Source of the DNA: Branchinecta lynchi
Lineage: Eukaryota > Arthropoda > Branchiopoda > Anostraca > Branchinectidae
Reading direction: 5' to 3'
NCBI GenBank assembly: GCA_023053575.1
Contig: JAKZAP010000017.1
Coordinates: forward strand, 6,393,501 to 6,457,500
DNA: 64,000 nt
A program made the translations under genes and the position numbers. Every line of letters starts with the position of its first letter. Within the stretch, counting starts at the first letter, position 1. Shown piece after piece: positions 1 to 10,572 of this stretch. The notes under the pieces are model-generated. The model did no database searches, was not told the DNA's origin, and saw only the letters and a program-made list of their open reading frames with translations.

Positions 1-798
1 GTGGTTGGAGGGGAGAACCGGCAATCTTGTGACACCCTTAGAGTGGAGCGATGAAACTTGGTGGGAAGAGCAAGCACAAGCCATAGATACGTCACAGTAC
101 CGGAATTCAGGCACCTTTGGGGGAGTTGTAGGGGGTGTGGGTCCGAAATTCCGGTCACCGCGAGTTAAGGTACTTTCAGATCCGCAAGGACGATGAAACT
201 CGACTTTGAACATCAGAGACTTAACAAGATTGGCCTAGAAATTGTAATTTCTCAGATTCGACCATCCCTTGAAGTACTATTAAAGCAAAATATACTTTTT
301 CATGATCCCCATTAGCCCATGATCGTTTATGCCTCAAAGATTTTGCTAAGAAATGAATTTTTAGCACCCTTAAATTACATATCTTACCGAAAAGTAAAAA
401 AAAAACACTTTTGACCAAAAGATATAATTATCTTCGTGATCCCCAAGGGCCCGTGATCCGTTTTGCCTCAAGGGTTTTGTGATTTCCTTAAAGTAAAAAA
501 CAATTATTTTGAGCAGAATACATATTTTCAGGATTTCGATGAGCTTATCATCATTTGTGCAAGAGTGTTCGTTACGGATAATGTTCTAGCGCCCTTAAAG
601 TGAGCATCATCACAGCCAAATGCGTAAATAGAATAGTTTTTAAGAACGATCCATTCTCACGATTTCAAAGGACCCATTATCATTCTTATCTCAAGGGGTT
701 TGCTTACTAATGAACACAACTAACGCACGAATTGGCAAATTCCTATTTTCATCCTCTGATACAGCGTTGCAAGTGCCATATGAGCTTCTAGCTCTTGT
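1..798 (+). mobile_element. Family A element, right part, cut by window start
   Basis: This is the right-hand part of a family A repeat. Bases 1-220 hold G-tract units with the GATGAAACTTGG motif. From about 220 to 720 a different unit of about 125 bp recurs, marked by TGATCCCCA, GGGCCC and CCCTTAAAGTG. The end is the family's terminal motif, AAGTGCCATATGAGC followed by TAGCTCTTGT. The same unit order occurs in reverse at 49.2-49.7 kb and 63.3-63.8 kb. No protein-coding potential is visible. Confidence 0.7.
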
Positions 799-942
799 CT
801 TCTAAACTCTTAATGAATAAAATATTAGCTTATAAAGTCATTATTGTTGACTATACATGTATATAAATGGTAATGGTGATAGGGATAGGAGAGGAATTTC
901 TGTGAGATTGCTGCAGTAAGAAGCTTTTTCAGAAAACTCACG

Positions 943-2636
943 TTTTTGGGATCCCAAAACGTAAGTGGAGGGATACCTATGACATCGCAAAAGTTGTCCG
1001 TCTGTCCGTCCGTCTGTCCGTCCGTCTGTAAGCACGATAACTCTCGAAGGGAATGAGATATTTTGATGAAACTTGGTGTGAGGGTTCGTTGGGTCGTCGG
1101 ACCAGTCAAGTTCGTAGATGGGCTTTGTAGCTCTACATTTAGGGGTGGGGGAGGGGATTCAAATTAAGGGACAAACAAAATATTTTGAAACAGCTAATGT
1201 GATAGTCGATTATGGGGTAAGAAGACATGCTGAACACGATGGTGAAAACCATTTTGTCATCGGACAAGTAGTTCACCCGGAATCCGGCCAAAACCGGAAA
1301 GTTTGTTGAAAGTAAAAGTTTTATTTGAAATTGATTAGATGTTTGATTTAGGGGTAGGAAGACATGCTGAAGACGATGGTGAAAACTATTTTCTCGATGG
1401 ACAAGTATTTCGCCCGGAATCCGGCCAAACCGGAAAGTTTGTTGAAAGTAAAAGTTTTATTTGAAGTTGATTAAATGTTCGATTTAGAGGTAGGGAGACA
1501 TGCTGAAGACGATGGTGAAAACTATTTTCTCGACGGACAAGTATTTCGACCGGAATCCGGCCCAAACCGGAAAGTTTGTCAAAATTAAAATTTTTATTTG
1601 GAGTTGATTAGATGTTCGATATAGGGGTAGGAAAACATGCTGAAGACGATGGTGAAAATTATTTTCTCGACGGACAAGTATTTCGCCCGGAATCCGGCCC
1701 AAACCGGAAAGTTTGTTGAAAGTAAAAGTTTTATTTGAAATTGATTAGATGTTTGATTTAGGGGTAGGAAGACATGCTGAAGACGATGGTGAAAACTATT
1801 TTCTCGATGGACAAGTATTTCGCCCGGAATCCGGCCAAACCGGAAAGTTTGTTGAAAGTAAAAGTTTTATTTGAAGTTGATTAAATGTTCGATTTAGAGG
1901 TAGGGAGACATGCTGAAGACGATGGTGAAAACTATTTTCTCGACGGACAAGTATTTCGACCGGAATCCGGCCCAAACCGGAAAGTTTGTCAAAATTAAAA
2001 TTTTTATTTGGAGTTGATTAGATGTTCGATTTAGGGCAAGAAGACATGCTGAACACTTATGTGAAAACAAGTTTCTACCCGGACATGGAGTTCGTCCGGA
2101 ATCCGGCCAAAACCGAAAAACTGTTGGAAGTCAAAGTTTTATTTCTAGTTGATTAGATAAGCGATTTAGGGGTAAGAAGAGATGCTGAGTCCCTGTGTGA
2201 CAATCGTATTTTACCCGGACATATAGTTCGACCGGAATCCGGCTGGAATCGGAAAATTTGTTATAAGCTAAATTTCTATTTGAAGTTGATTAGATGTTCA
2301 TTACTGGGGAAAGAAGATACCCTGATTTCGTCTTTGAGCTTTCTTTTTTCGCCGGACAAGTAGTTCTGGAGTTCGGCCGGAACCGGGAAATTGGCAGAAA
2401 TGGCAGGAAGTTTTCGTCAAAACAGATATGACTTATAGGGGTAAACACACATGCTGAATCCAAATCTGAACTTGTTTTTCTCAGGTGATTAGCTATTTGG
2501 CCTTAATCTGTTACTGAATTTTAATTGTAAAAATGTTCAAGGAGTCTGGCGAAAACTGGATCTGGCTAAGACAAGACCCAGTTGTCTGGATCAGATATTG
2601 AATTTTTGGGATCCCATCGAAACCTTTGGTCTTGTT
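943..2636 (+). mobile_element. Family B element (GGGATCCC palindrome ends)
   Basis: A complete-looking copy. It opens with TTTTTGGGATCCCAAAACG, followed by a (GTCY)n stretch near 1,000-1,030, a conserved block with GATGAAACTTGG, and an array of about 130-bp units carrying CCGGAATCCGG. It closes with GAATTTTTGGGATCCC and CTTTGGTCTTGTT. The closing segment can fold, because CAAGACC near the outer end pairs with the GGTCTTG side inside. The short reading frames inside are by-products of the repeat unit. Confidence 0.75.
1301..2030 (+). repeat. Higher-order tandem array, period about 410 bp
   Basis: Within the family B copy, a block starting GTTTGTTGAAAGTAAAAG at 1,301 recurs nearly unchanged at 1,711. 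Each block holds three related subunits of about 130-137 bp. Every subunit has the landmarks GATTAGATGTTCGATT, ACATGCTGAAGACGATGG, CGGACAAGTA and CCGGAATCCGGCC. The near identity of the two blocks implies a recent local duplication. Confidence 0.8.
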
Positions 2637-2823
2637 TCAAACGCGGAGGTCAGACGTTTGCATCGGTCATTGATTTTCATCGTCTCTTAACTAATGTATC
2701 GCGCAGAAGACTATCCAAATCAGAAGAAGGAAGCTTGTTTTTCATCGGATATTATTATGTCTCACGTGTACTTTTGGCGCGAATTCCCGATGAAACGTTA
2801 TGTAGCTGCAACCCTTCAGCATG

Positions 2824-3012
2824 CAACGCTGCCGGCCCTTTGAACCAGTTTTCTAAGAAACGCTTTTGCAAATAGAAACGCTTTCTCCTGCAACATATTT
2901 TTGTGCGTTACGTTTTCTCTTGAAACGGATTCGCTAAAACGGTTTATAGGAGAAACGCTTTACTAGAAAACTGGCAAATTCTGAAAACTGGTTCATAGGA
3001 ACGGCAGCGTTG
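2824..3012. mobile_element. Small inverted-repeat element (MITE-like), 189 bp
   Basis: The left end CAACGCTGCCGGCCCTTTG and the right end, read on the other strand as CAACGCTGCCGTTCCTATG, form 30-bp inverted repeats matching at about 27 positions. Inside, the motif AGAAACGCTTT recurs several times. No target duplication or coding sequence is obvious. Confidence 0.6.
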
Positions 3013-3267
3013 TATATATAAAAAACGTTGCGTTTTACTTTAGAGTGTAGTTGTCCCTAAAGTTGTCCGGCAAGAATAAAGTTAAAAAAAGAATTTAGCA
3101 TATCTCCTTACTTTCGTATCGAAATTCTAAGTATCTTCAGATGAGACTTTTACCATATTTTCCGGTTTGGCTGGGTTCCGGGCGAACTACCTGTTTGTCG
3201 AGAAAATAAAGTTTCAGAAGGTCCAGCGTATCTCGTCACCCTCCAAATCGACTTATGCAGCGTTTAC
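3013..3267. other. Unassigned sequence between repeats
   Basis: Low-complexity and degenerate family B-like fragments (CCGGTTTGG, GGGCGAACTAC near 3,160-3,190). No gene or RNA is seen. Confidence 0.4.
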
Positions 3268-4905
3268 AAGTAGAGGAAAACTTGAAAAGAATCCGGTCTT
3301 GGTAACAAGATTACGTTTACTTACAGAGGAAAAATAACTGTTTCCTCAAATCAGAAAATCTGACAAAAATAGATTAACTAGCCAACAAAAAATGTATTGA
3401 TAGTATTTATAACTTCATTACTGATGATTGCTGCTCTCAAAAGCTAGCTAGACTTGTTTTTAGTCTTATACCAATTCCTTTCAAGTAGACCAAAATTCCT
3501 TCCATCGAGAAAGGAATTCTCGTCCCGCTAGACTTTTTGGGATCCCAAAACGTAAGTGGAGGGATACCTATGACATCGCAAAAGTTGTCCGTCTGTCCGT
3601 CCGTCCGTCTGTAAGCACGATAACTCTCGAAGGGAAGGAGATATTTTGATGAAACTTGGTGTGAGGGTTCGTTGGGTCGTCGGACCAGTCAAGTTCGTAG
3701 ATGGGCTTTGTAGCTCTACATTTAGGGGTGGGGGAGGGGATTCAAATTAAGGGTCAAACAAAATGTTTTGAAACAGCTAATGTGATAGTCGATTATGGGG
3801 TAAGAAGACATGCTGAACACGATGGTGAAAACCATTTTGTCATCGGACAAGTAGTTCGCCCGGAATCCGGCCAAAAGCTGAAAGTTTGTTGAAAGTAAAA
3901 GTTTTATCTGAAGTTGATTAGATGTTCGATTTAAGGGTAGGAAGACATGCTGAAGACGATGGTGAAAACTATTTTCTCGACGGACTAGTATTTCGCCCGA
4001 AATCCGGCCCAAACCGGAAAGTTTGTTGAAAGTAAAAGTTTTATTTGAAGTTGATTAAATGTTCGATTTAGAGGTAAGAAGACATGCTGAAGACGATGGT
4101 GAAAACTATTTTCTCGACGGACAAGTATTTCGACCGGAATCCGGCCCAAGCCGGAAAGTTTGTCAAAATTTAAAGTTTTATTTGGAGTTGATTAGATGTT
4201 CGATTTTGGGCAAGAAAGCATGCTGAACAATTATGTGAAAACAAGTTTCTACCCGGACATGTAGTTCGTCCAGAATCCGGCCAAAACCGGAAAACTGTTG
4301 GAAGTCAAAGTTTTATTTCTAGTTGATTAGATAAGCGATTTAGGGGTAAGAAGAGATGCTGAGTCCCTGTATGACACTCATATTTACCCCTGACATATAG
4401 TTCGACCGGAATCCGGCTGGAATAGGAAAATTTGTTATAAGGTAAATTTCTATTTGAAGCTGATTAGATGTTCATTCCTGGGGAAAGAAGATACCCTGAT
4501 TTCTTGTTTGAGCTTTCTTTTTTCGCCGGACAAGTAGTTCTGGAGTTCGGCCGGAACCGGGAAATTGGCAGAAGTGGCAGGAAGTTTTCGTCAAAACAGA
4601 TATGACTTATAGGGGTAAACACACATGCTGAATCCAAATCTGAACTTGGTTTTCTCAGGTGATTAGCTATTTGGCCTTATTCTGTTTCTGAATTTTAATT
4701 GTAAAAATGTTCAAGGAGTCTGGCGAAGACTGGATCTGGCTAAGACAAGACCCAGTTGTCTGGATCAGATATTGAATGTTTGGGATCCCATCGAAACCGT
4801 TGGTCTTGTTTGTTCTAGTCGTCTTCACTAACGGAATCCTTTCAAGTATACCGGAATTTCTGTCTTGCCGACGTGATTTCATGCCTGTGTATAAACGCTA
4901 CATTA
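3268..4905 (+). repeat. Family C repeat interrupted by a family B insertion
   Basis: The segments 3,268-3,533 and 4,811-4,905 match, in reverse orientation, one continuous stretch at 34,725-35,100. Shared landmarks include CGTTTACAAGTAGAGGAAAA, AGCTAGCTAGACTTG and TTCTAGTCGTCTTC. The copy at 34.8 kb gives the uninterrupted site, so this copy was split by the family B element at 3,534-4,810. Its own identity is unknown. It has short palindromic, AT-rich ends and no open frame. Confidence 0.6.
3534..4810 (+). mobile_element. Family B element inserted in family C repeat
   Basis: It begins TTTTTGGGATCCCAAAACG and ends GGTCTTGTTTG. Its internal array has fewer units than the 0.9-kb copy but keeps the same order of blocks, including the (GTCY)n stretch at about 3,590 and the G-rich segment at 3,725. 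By comparison with the unfilled site at 34.8 kb, the element entered a run of T residues without an obvious target duplication. Confidence 0.75.
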
Positions 4906-4958
4906 GCTTTAAGCCTCCCCTCTTATTAGCTTTAAAGAATCCTGTTTCGTCACTTATT

Positions 4959-5135
4959 TCGAACCCCCCCCCCCCCACACCTGAGTATAGGGCTACGGGG
5001 CCGGTCTACGAACTTACCTGTACTTTGACCCAAAGGATTCTCACACCCAGTTTGATGAACATGTCTCAACTCTTTTTAGTATCATCGTGCTAACAAGCAG
5101 GCAGACTGACGGATAAACTTCAGGAAGTCATGAGC
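4959..5135 (-). mobile_element. Truncated family B end
   Basis: Contains the G/C-rich block, the conserved CCAAGTTTCATC-type block and a decayed (GRAC)n stretch (CAGGCAGACTGACGG). It stops before the GGGATCCC terminus. Confidence 0.5.
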
Positions 5136-5172
5136 AGTTTGTGCTACGTGCTTAGGAAAACTCGGCCAAAGA

Positions 5173-6003
5173 AAACAAGACCTAAGGTTTCGATGGATCC
5201 CAAAACTCTGATATTTGATCCAGACAATTGGGTCTTGTCTTCGCTAGATCAAGTCTATGCCACGCTAATCATCTGAGAAAACCAAGTTCAGATATACCTC
5301 TATAAGCCATGTTTATTTTCACGATACTGACCGAAACTTCCTGCATTTACTTCTACCAAATTTCCGATTTCGGCCGAATTCCGAGCGAACTACTTGTCCA
5401 GCAAAAAAAGAACAATTGAGAAACGAATTCAGCGTATCAGCGGAACATCTAATCAACTTCAAATAAAACTTTAACTTACACAAAATTTCCGGTTTTAACC
5501 GGATTCCGGACGAATTTTATGTGCGGGTAAGAAATGATTGTCATATACAGACTCAACATCTTTTCTTAGTCCTAAATTATTGGTTTTCATCATCGTGTTC
5601 AGCATGTCTTCTTACCTAATAATCGAACATCTAATCAACTTTAAGTAAAACTTTTAAGTCTAACCATTTTTCCAGTTTTTTACGGATGAAATATTTATTC
5701 GGCAAGAAAATGGTTTTCACCATCGTGTTCAACGTGTCTTCTTACCCCATAATCGACTATCACATTAGCTGTTTAAAAATATTTTGTTTGCCCCTTAACT
5801 TGGACCCCCTCAAGTATAGGGCTACAAAGCCCATCTACGAACTTGACCTTACCCTTACCCAGAGAATCCTCACACCAGTTTTCATCAAAATATCTCATCT
5901 CTTCGAGAGTTATCGTGCTGACAGACGGACCGACAGAGGGACAGACGGACAACTTTTGCGATGTCATAAGTATACCTCCACTTACGTTTTGGGATCCCAA
6001 AAA
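5173..6003 (-). mobile_element. Family B element, reverse orientation
   Basis: It starts AACAAGACCTAAGGTTTCG and ends ACGTTTTGGGATCCCAAAAA, the mirror of the + strand copies. The (GACR)n stretch is at about 5,920-5,950. Its flanks (AAACTCGGCC on the left, AGGCGGGGTTTTCAGAAG on the right) together resemble the stretch at 54,440-54,600, so it probably entered another dispersed repeat (family D). Confidence 0.7.
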
Positions 6004-6095
6004 GAGTGAAAGGCGGGGTTTTCAGAAGTTTATAATTCCATAAGGGAGGTAGAGATAAAAGGAAACACAGAACAAGCAAGAGGGGTCCTTTAACT
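6004..6095 (+). repeat. Family D repeat fragment
   Basis: The landmarks TATAATTCCA and AACAAGCAAGAGGGGTCCT are shared with 54,520-54,600. The function is unknown. Confidence 0.45.
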
Positions 6096-6261
6096 GGTGA
6101 TGCACCGAAAGATTGAAATCAGTGAAGAGTTACATATTGGACATTACGACTGTGACGGAAAGGATTATGGTGGGATGGATTTATCACACAGATCATCGCG
6201 ACTTAACTCAACAGTGTGATTAAAATCTGAACACGTGATCAGGATTTCCAGACCGGATTTT

Positions 6262-6600
6262 CGACATAAATAAATGAATACATGAATTTATTTCCAAAAA
6301 GCCCGTGGGCCATGGCAGAAAAAATAATACTAAAAAAGACACTGTTTACACCAAAAAGGAGGGAACCCTTATACCAAAAAACGCTCCCGATGCGCCATAG
6401 ACTGCTTGAGGAACCTCCCAAGCCGACGAATGTCCACACAATTTTTCTTCCCCATAACCTTAGTCAAATCCTTCTCCTCCATCCTATTATGTCCAATAAT
6501 CTCTTTACGCAGATCATGTTTATCATCAACTTTTCTATGTTGAACTGATGACCGAAAATCCTGGCAGGAATTCCAGTTCGCGAGCACCCGACCCTGATCG
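6262..6600 (-). pseudogene. LINE 3' end (C-terminal ORF fragment and tail)
   Basis: Read on the minus strand, this encodes a fragment with IRRLGRFLKQSMAHRE, then a short 3' region with GCCATGGCCCACGGGC and an ATTCATTTATTT tail. The same protein motif (RRLGRFLKLAMAHPE) and the same GCCATGGCCC-AATAAAT ending occur on the + strand at 58.8-59.2 kb. Together they define the 3' end of one LINE family. This copy lacks the reverse transcriptase and is a dead, 5'-truncated insertion. Confidence 0.6.
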
Positions 6601-6723
6601 TCTGTTCAAACAGAAGTAGTGTGGCCCTGGTCGGGAGATAGTGGAACAAGATGAAACAAAAGCTTGCTGGTCGATTTCAGTTTAATAATGATAATAATAA
6701 TATAACTGCAATAATAACGCTTT

Positions 6724-7200
6724 CGCCTCTATGAATTTTAAGTTTAGTGCAGCTCAATGTGGATGCTGTAAAATGTTTCACCACGGCCTTAAGCTGGAAT
6801 GGAAGGGATGTTCGAGAAAAAAGGAGGAATTCTCTAGTGAGCCATATTTCTTTTAAACTAACGGGACTTGGAGGACGGTGCGGAAACGAGTGACCTTCAG
6901 CTGAGTGTTTCTCAATGATGATGATTTTGCTTATAGCCCGTCAAAGTCGTCAAAAATTAAGTCGCCTCTATGAATTTTAAGTTTAGTGCAGCTCAATGAG
7001 GACGCTGCAAAATGTTTCACCACGGCCTGAAGCTGGAATCGAAGGGATGTTCGAGAAAAAAGGAGGAATTCTCTAGTGAGCCATATTTCTTTTAAACTAA
7101 CGGGACTTGGAGGACGGTGCGGAAACGAGTGACCTTCAGCTGAGTGTTTCTCAATGATGATGATTTTGCTTATAGCCCGTCAAAGTAGTCAAAAATTAAG
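6724..7200. repeat. Direct tandem duplication, period 239 bp
   Basis: Two head-to-tail copies, 6,724-6,962 and 6,963-7,200, are nearly identical. Both begin CGCCTCTATGAATTTTAAG and end with GCCCGTCAAAGT. They contain no significant open frame. The motif GCTTTCGCCTCTAT also occurs near 48,715 and, reversed, near 49,450, beside ATAATAATATAACTGCAGT, so the unit seems to derive from another dispersed repeat. Confidence 0.85.
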
Positions 7201-7337
7201 GGAATGAAATTATTCCGAATGAAGTATGAGGGCTTTTCACTGCTTCTTTGAAGCATCCGTGATCATAATTGAGAATTCCTGCTAGTTTTATGAGCGCTTA
7301 GTATCCGAGCCATCCCATCACTAACTTTGGTGTTTTT

Positions 7338-9195
7338 ATGGCACTTGCCCTTCGGCCAGGTGCCTTATGGCGATCGCAATTTCTGTCCGTTCGTCGGTCT
7401 GTCCAGGTTTTGCTAGTTCGGGCACTTCCACATAAGCTAGGACGATGAAACTTGGCAGGCGTATCAGGGACCTCAAATGATTAAGTGGGAAATAGTCACT
7501 TCCCCGATCCGAGCATTGTGGGGGTGGGGGGGGGGGGGGGAAGGAGGGGGAATCCGGAATCTTATTCCGGATTTCTAACTTTTGGCGGGTGATCGGATAT
7601 TTATGAAACTTGATATTTGGAAAGATCTCATGCCTCAGACAACCAAATTAAAATCCGGACCGGCTCCGGTGACTTTTGGGGTGAGCTGGAGGGGGCAACC
7701 GGAAATCTAGGGAAACACTATGAGTGGAGGGATCGGGATAAAAGTTGGTGGGAAGACACCAAGCAAACACTAGATACATAATTGACAGAACCTAAACGGA
7801 TTGGACATTGTGGGGGGGGGGGGGCTACGGGGGGGGGGGGGTCCGGAATTATGGCGAGCCGGCGAGTGCGGTACTTCCTGATGTACTAAGACGATGAAAC
7901 TGGGCTGACGCATCAAGGACTCGAACAAACTGACTTGAGAATAGTCGTTTGCCTGACCAGACCATCGTGGGGAGAGTGGAGGGATGGGGAATTCGGAATC
8001 TAGTGGCATTCATAAATTTTGAATAGGCGATCCGATTTGAATGAAACTTCGCAAGTGGAAAGAAGTGTCTTCTGAGATGTTCCATCTCAAGTCCGGACCG
8101 GATCCGATACTGGTGGGGAAGTTAAAGGCGGCACCGGAATTTTCGTGAAACGCTTAGCGTCGACGGATCGCGATGGAATTTGGTGGGAAGAACAAACATA
8201 AGCCCTAGATACGTTCTTGACAGAACTAGACCATATCGGGGCTCTTTGGGGGAAGAGTTCCGGTGTCCCAGAATTCCGGTGATAGCGAGTAAACTTGGCA
8301 GGCATATTAGTGACCAAATCAAATAGACTTAAGGACCTGACACAATGCCCTAGGAAAACTACCGTTTCTTGATCCGAACATTTTCGAGGGAGGTACGAGG
8401 AGGGGAATCCGGAAATTACTGATTTCTGTAGGTTGCGAACGGGTGATCCGATTCGGGTAAAACTATGCTGGTGATAAGAACTGATGACCTAGACAGGCAA
8501 GACAGTCTCCGAACAACATGCGGCAATGCTTGGAGGAGTTGGAGGGGGGGGGGGGGGGTCTGGAAACTTTGTGATATGCACAAAAACCAAACTAGTGGAC
8601 CGAATGGGATGCAATTTTGACAGTACCGATTTTATGCGGCCTAGTTTTTGTTTTTTTACGGTTCGGACCGGATCGAGGTAAGAGAAGACAAGATGTCAGA
8701 GATACGACGCATATGTGTCCTAGGGTGAGTCCCGGAAATTGTGTGGCTCGCATAGGGGTGAAATGAGTGGAGGGATTTGAACAAAACTTGAAGAATAAAT
8801 GTTCCCTAGATGACACAGTTTACGGTCCGAACCGGATCTGAACACGGTTTGCGGGGGGGAGGGGGGGGGGGGGGGCTACCGAGTTTGGCGAAAAATGCTC
8901 AGACTCAATACGAAACTTGAGAGCCGGTAAGAGAAGATGCTTTAAATGAGTAGTTTCTGGGACCAGATTCGGACGTGGTAGGGGGAGTTTGAAGGGTAGG
9001 AGCACCGGAAATAGTGTGCCCTGACATTTGCTCTAGTCGATCCGAGGCGACGCCGGGAATGCTCAGACTCGAGTGAAAATAGATATCCTATTTTAGGTCC
9101 GATCCTAGGAGGTCGAAGGGGGTATTTTGTGACGTTCTCATTCTTTCTTGCAACACCTACTCGTCACAATTGCCATATGAGCTCGTAGCTCTTGT
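7338..9195 (+). mobile_element. Family A element
   Basis: It begins ATGGCACTTGCCCTTCGGCC, followed by a short (GTCY)-type stretch and TTTTGCTAGTTCGGGCAC. The interior has successive units of about 130 bp, each with GATGAAACTTGG or a variant, a G run such as the ones at 7,510-7,550 and 7,810-7,840, and CCGGAAT. It ends GCCATATGAGCTCGTAGC with CTTGTT. There is no coding capacity. Confidence 0.75.
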
Positions 9196-9313
9196 TTTTG
9201 TTTTAATCATTTTTTCTTGCGATTTCTTCATAAGCTAGATGATTTTACAGTATTTGCTGTACAACAAATAATCTAAAAAACTGTCGTTAGTCAACCGAAC
9301 TTGCAGCCATCGG

Positions 9314-10100
9314 GTCAAGTGCCATATACCGTTCCCTTTTTTGTCGGTCCGTCTTTCTATCCGGTGATCGCGAGTTAGTGTACTTCCGGATGTGCTAGGA
9401 CTCTGAAACTTGGCAGCCGTTACCAGGGGCCCGATCAGAGTGACCTGACTCTTGTGGGATGGGTATCTTTGGAATGGGTGATCGGATTGAATGAAACTTA
9501 AAATTTGGGAATAGCTTGTGTCTCAGATGTCCCGTTCCAAGTCCGGGCGGGATCGGATAACTGTGTGGGGGTTAGGGGGTTGGAGAGGGACACCGGAGAT
9601 CTCGTGACACGCTTAGAGTCGAGGTACTGTGATTCCAAGTGATTCCGGATTAGGTATTTCCAGATGGGCTAGGACGATGAAACTTGGCAGGCTTACCAGG
9701 TCCCAACCAGGTTGACTTGGAAATAGTCACTTACTTGACTCGGCCGTCGTGGGGGGAAGTGGAGGGCAGGGAATCCGGAACGTTGTGGCTTGCATAACTT
9801 TCGAATAGGTAATCGAATCTGAGTGAAACTTGTTACTTAGAATGGAGGGATCGGGATGGAGTTTGGTGGGAAGAAAAAGCAGAAGTCCTAGGACATCATT
9901 TCCAGAAATGAACTGGACCAGTTCACTACGATGAAGTTGGAGGGGAGGAGGGGGGGGGGGGGGGGGGGTCGGTAAATCTTGTGACATGTATTAGTCTGGA
10001 GCGATTGGTCTGATTGTGATGGAAAGACCCCTTAAAGTGCGAATCTTAACCGTAAACCATGTAAAAATACCTTTGACCGAATGATCCATTTTAATGATCC
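9314..10100 (+). mobile_element. Family A element, degraded
   Basis: It starts TCAAGTGCCATATACCG and carries four recognisable G-tract units, then passes near 10,016 into the second unit type (ACCCCTTAAAGTGCG, TGATCCCTAAGGACC). No right terminus is seen before the LINE fragment that follows. Confidence 0.55.
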
Positions 10101-10109
10101 CTAAGGACC

Positions 10110-10440
10110 AGTAAATGAATGAATTTATGACGCACTGCCCAAGGGCGTAAGTGCAGTAAAAAAGGATAACGAAATATAAAATATTCGCAAAACACTCAAC
10201 AAATATTTTCTATAAAGGTTCACTAATTTAGAATCACGTTGATGCGATCGTGGACAGGTAATTTTCCAATCGGAGAACACAAATTAGAGGAGAGGGCTTC
10301 AAGCGTCAACAATGGGTCGGAAATTAACAAACGGCGGATCGGGTAGCGGTTCCGTGTGCGCCAGGGTAGGTAGAGAAGAAATCTCAGATATCTGAAGTAT
10401 GTCGAACGTATGCGTCGAGTCGTATGCGTCAGAGCCACAA
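10110..10440 (-). pseudogene. Probable LINE 3' end, jockey-like
   Basis: The minus strand encodes a C-terminal tail containing PWRTRNRYPIRR and LPVHDRIN, then a stop. A 3' region follows, ending AAATTCATTCATTTAC. The arrangement of an RN..IRR block, a serine-rich linker and a terminal H..IN resembles the extreme C-termini of jockey-clade LINE polymerases. The match is weak and rests on pattern only. Confidence 0.4.
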
Positions 10441-10572
10441 GGGTTTTCTTTAACAATTCTTGCTCCCTTAAAGTGTGCACGTTGACCATAGGATGAACAA
10501 ATTTTTGGCAATGATCAAGTGCCTCGATGGTATTGGTAACATAATAACTCCTGCCCCTCCTAAACTCAATAC

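Noticed and set aside
1301..2030. Regular repeats that might suggest a CRISPR array
   Set aside because: Units of about 130 bp are similar throughout, with no short-repeat/unique-spacer pattern, and the setting is eukaryotic.
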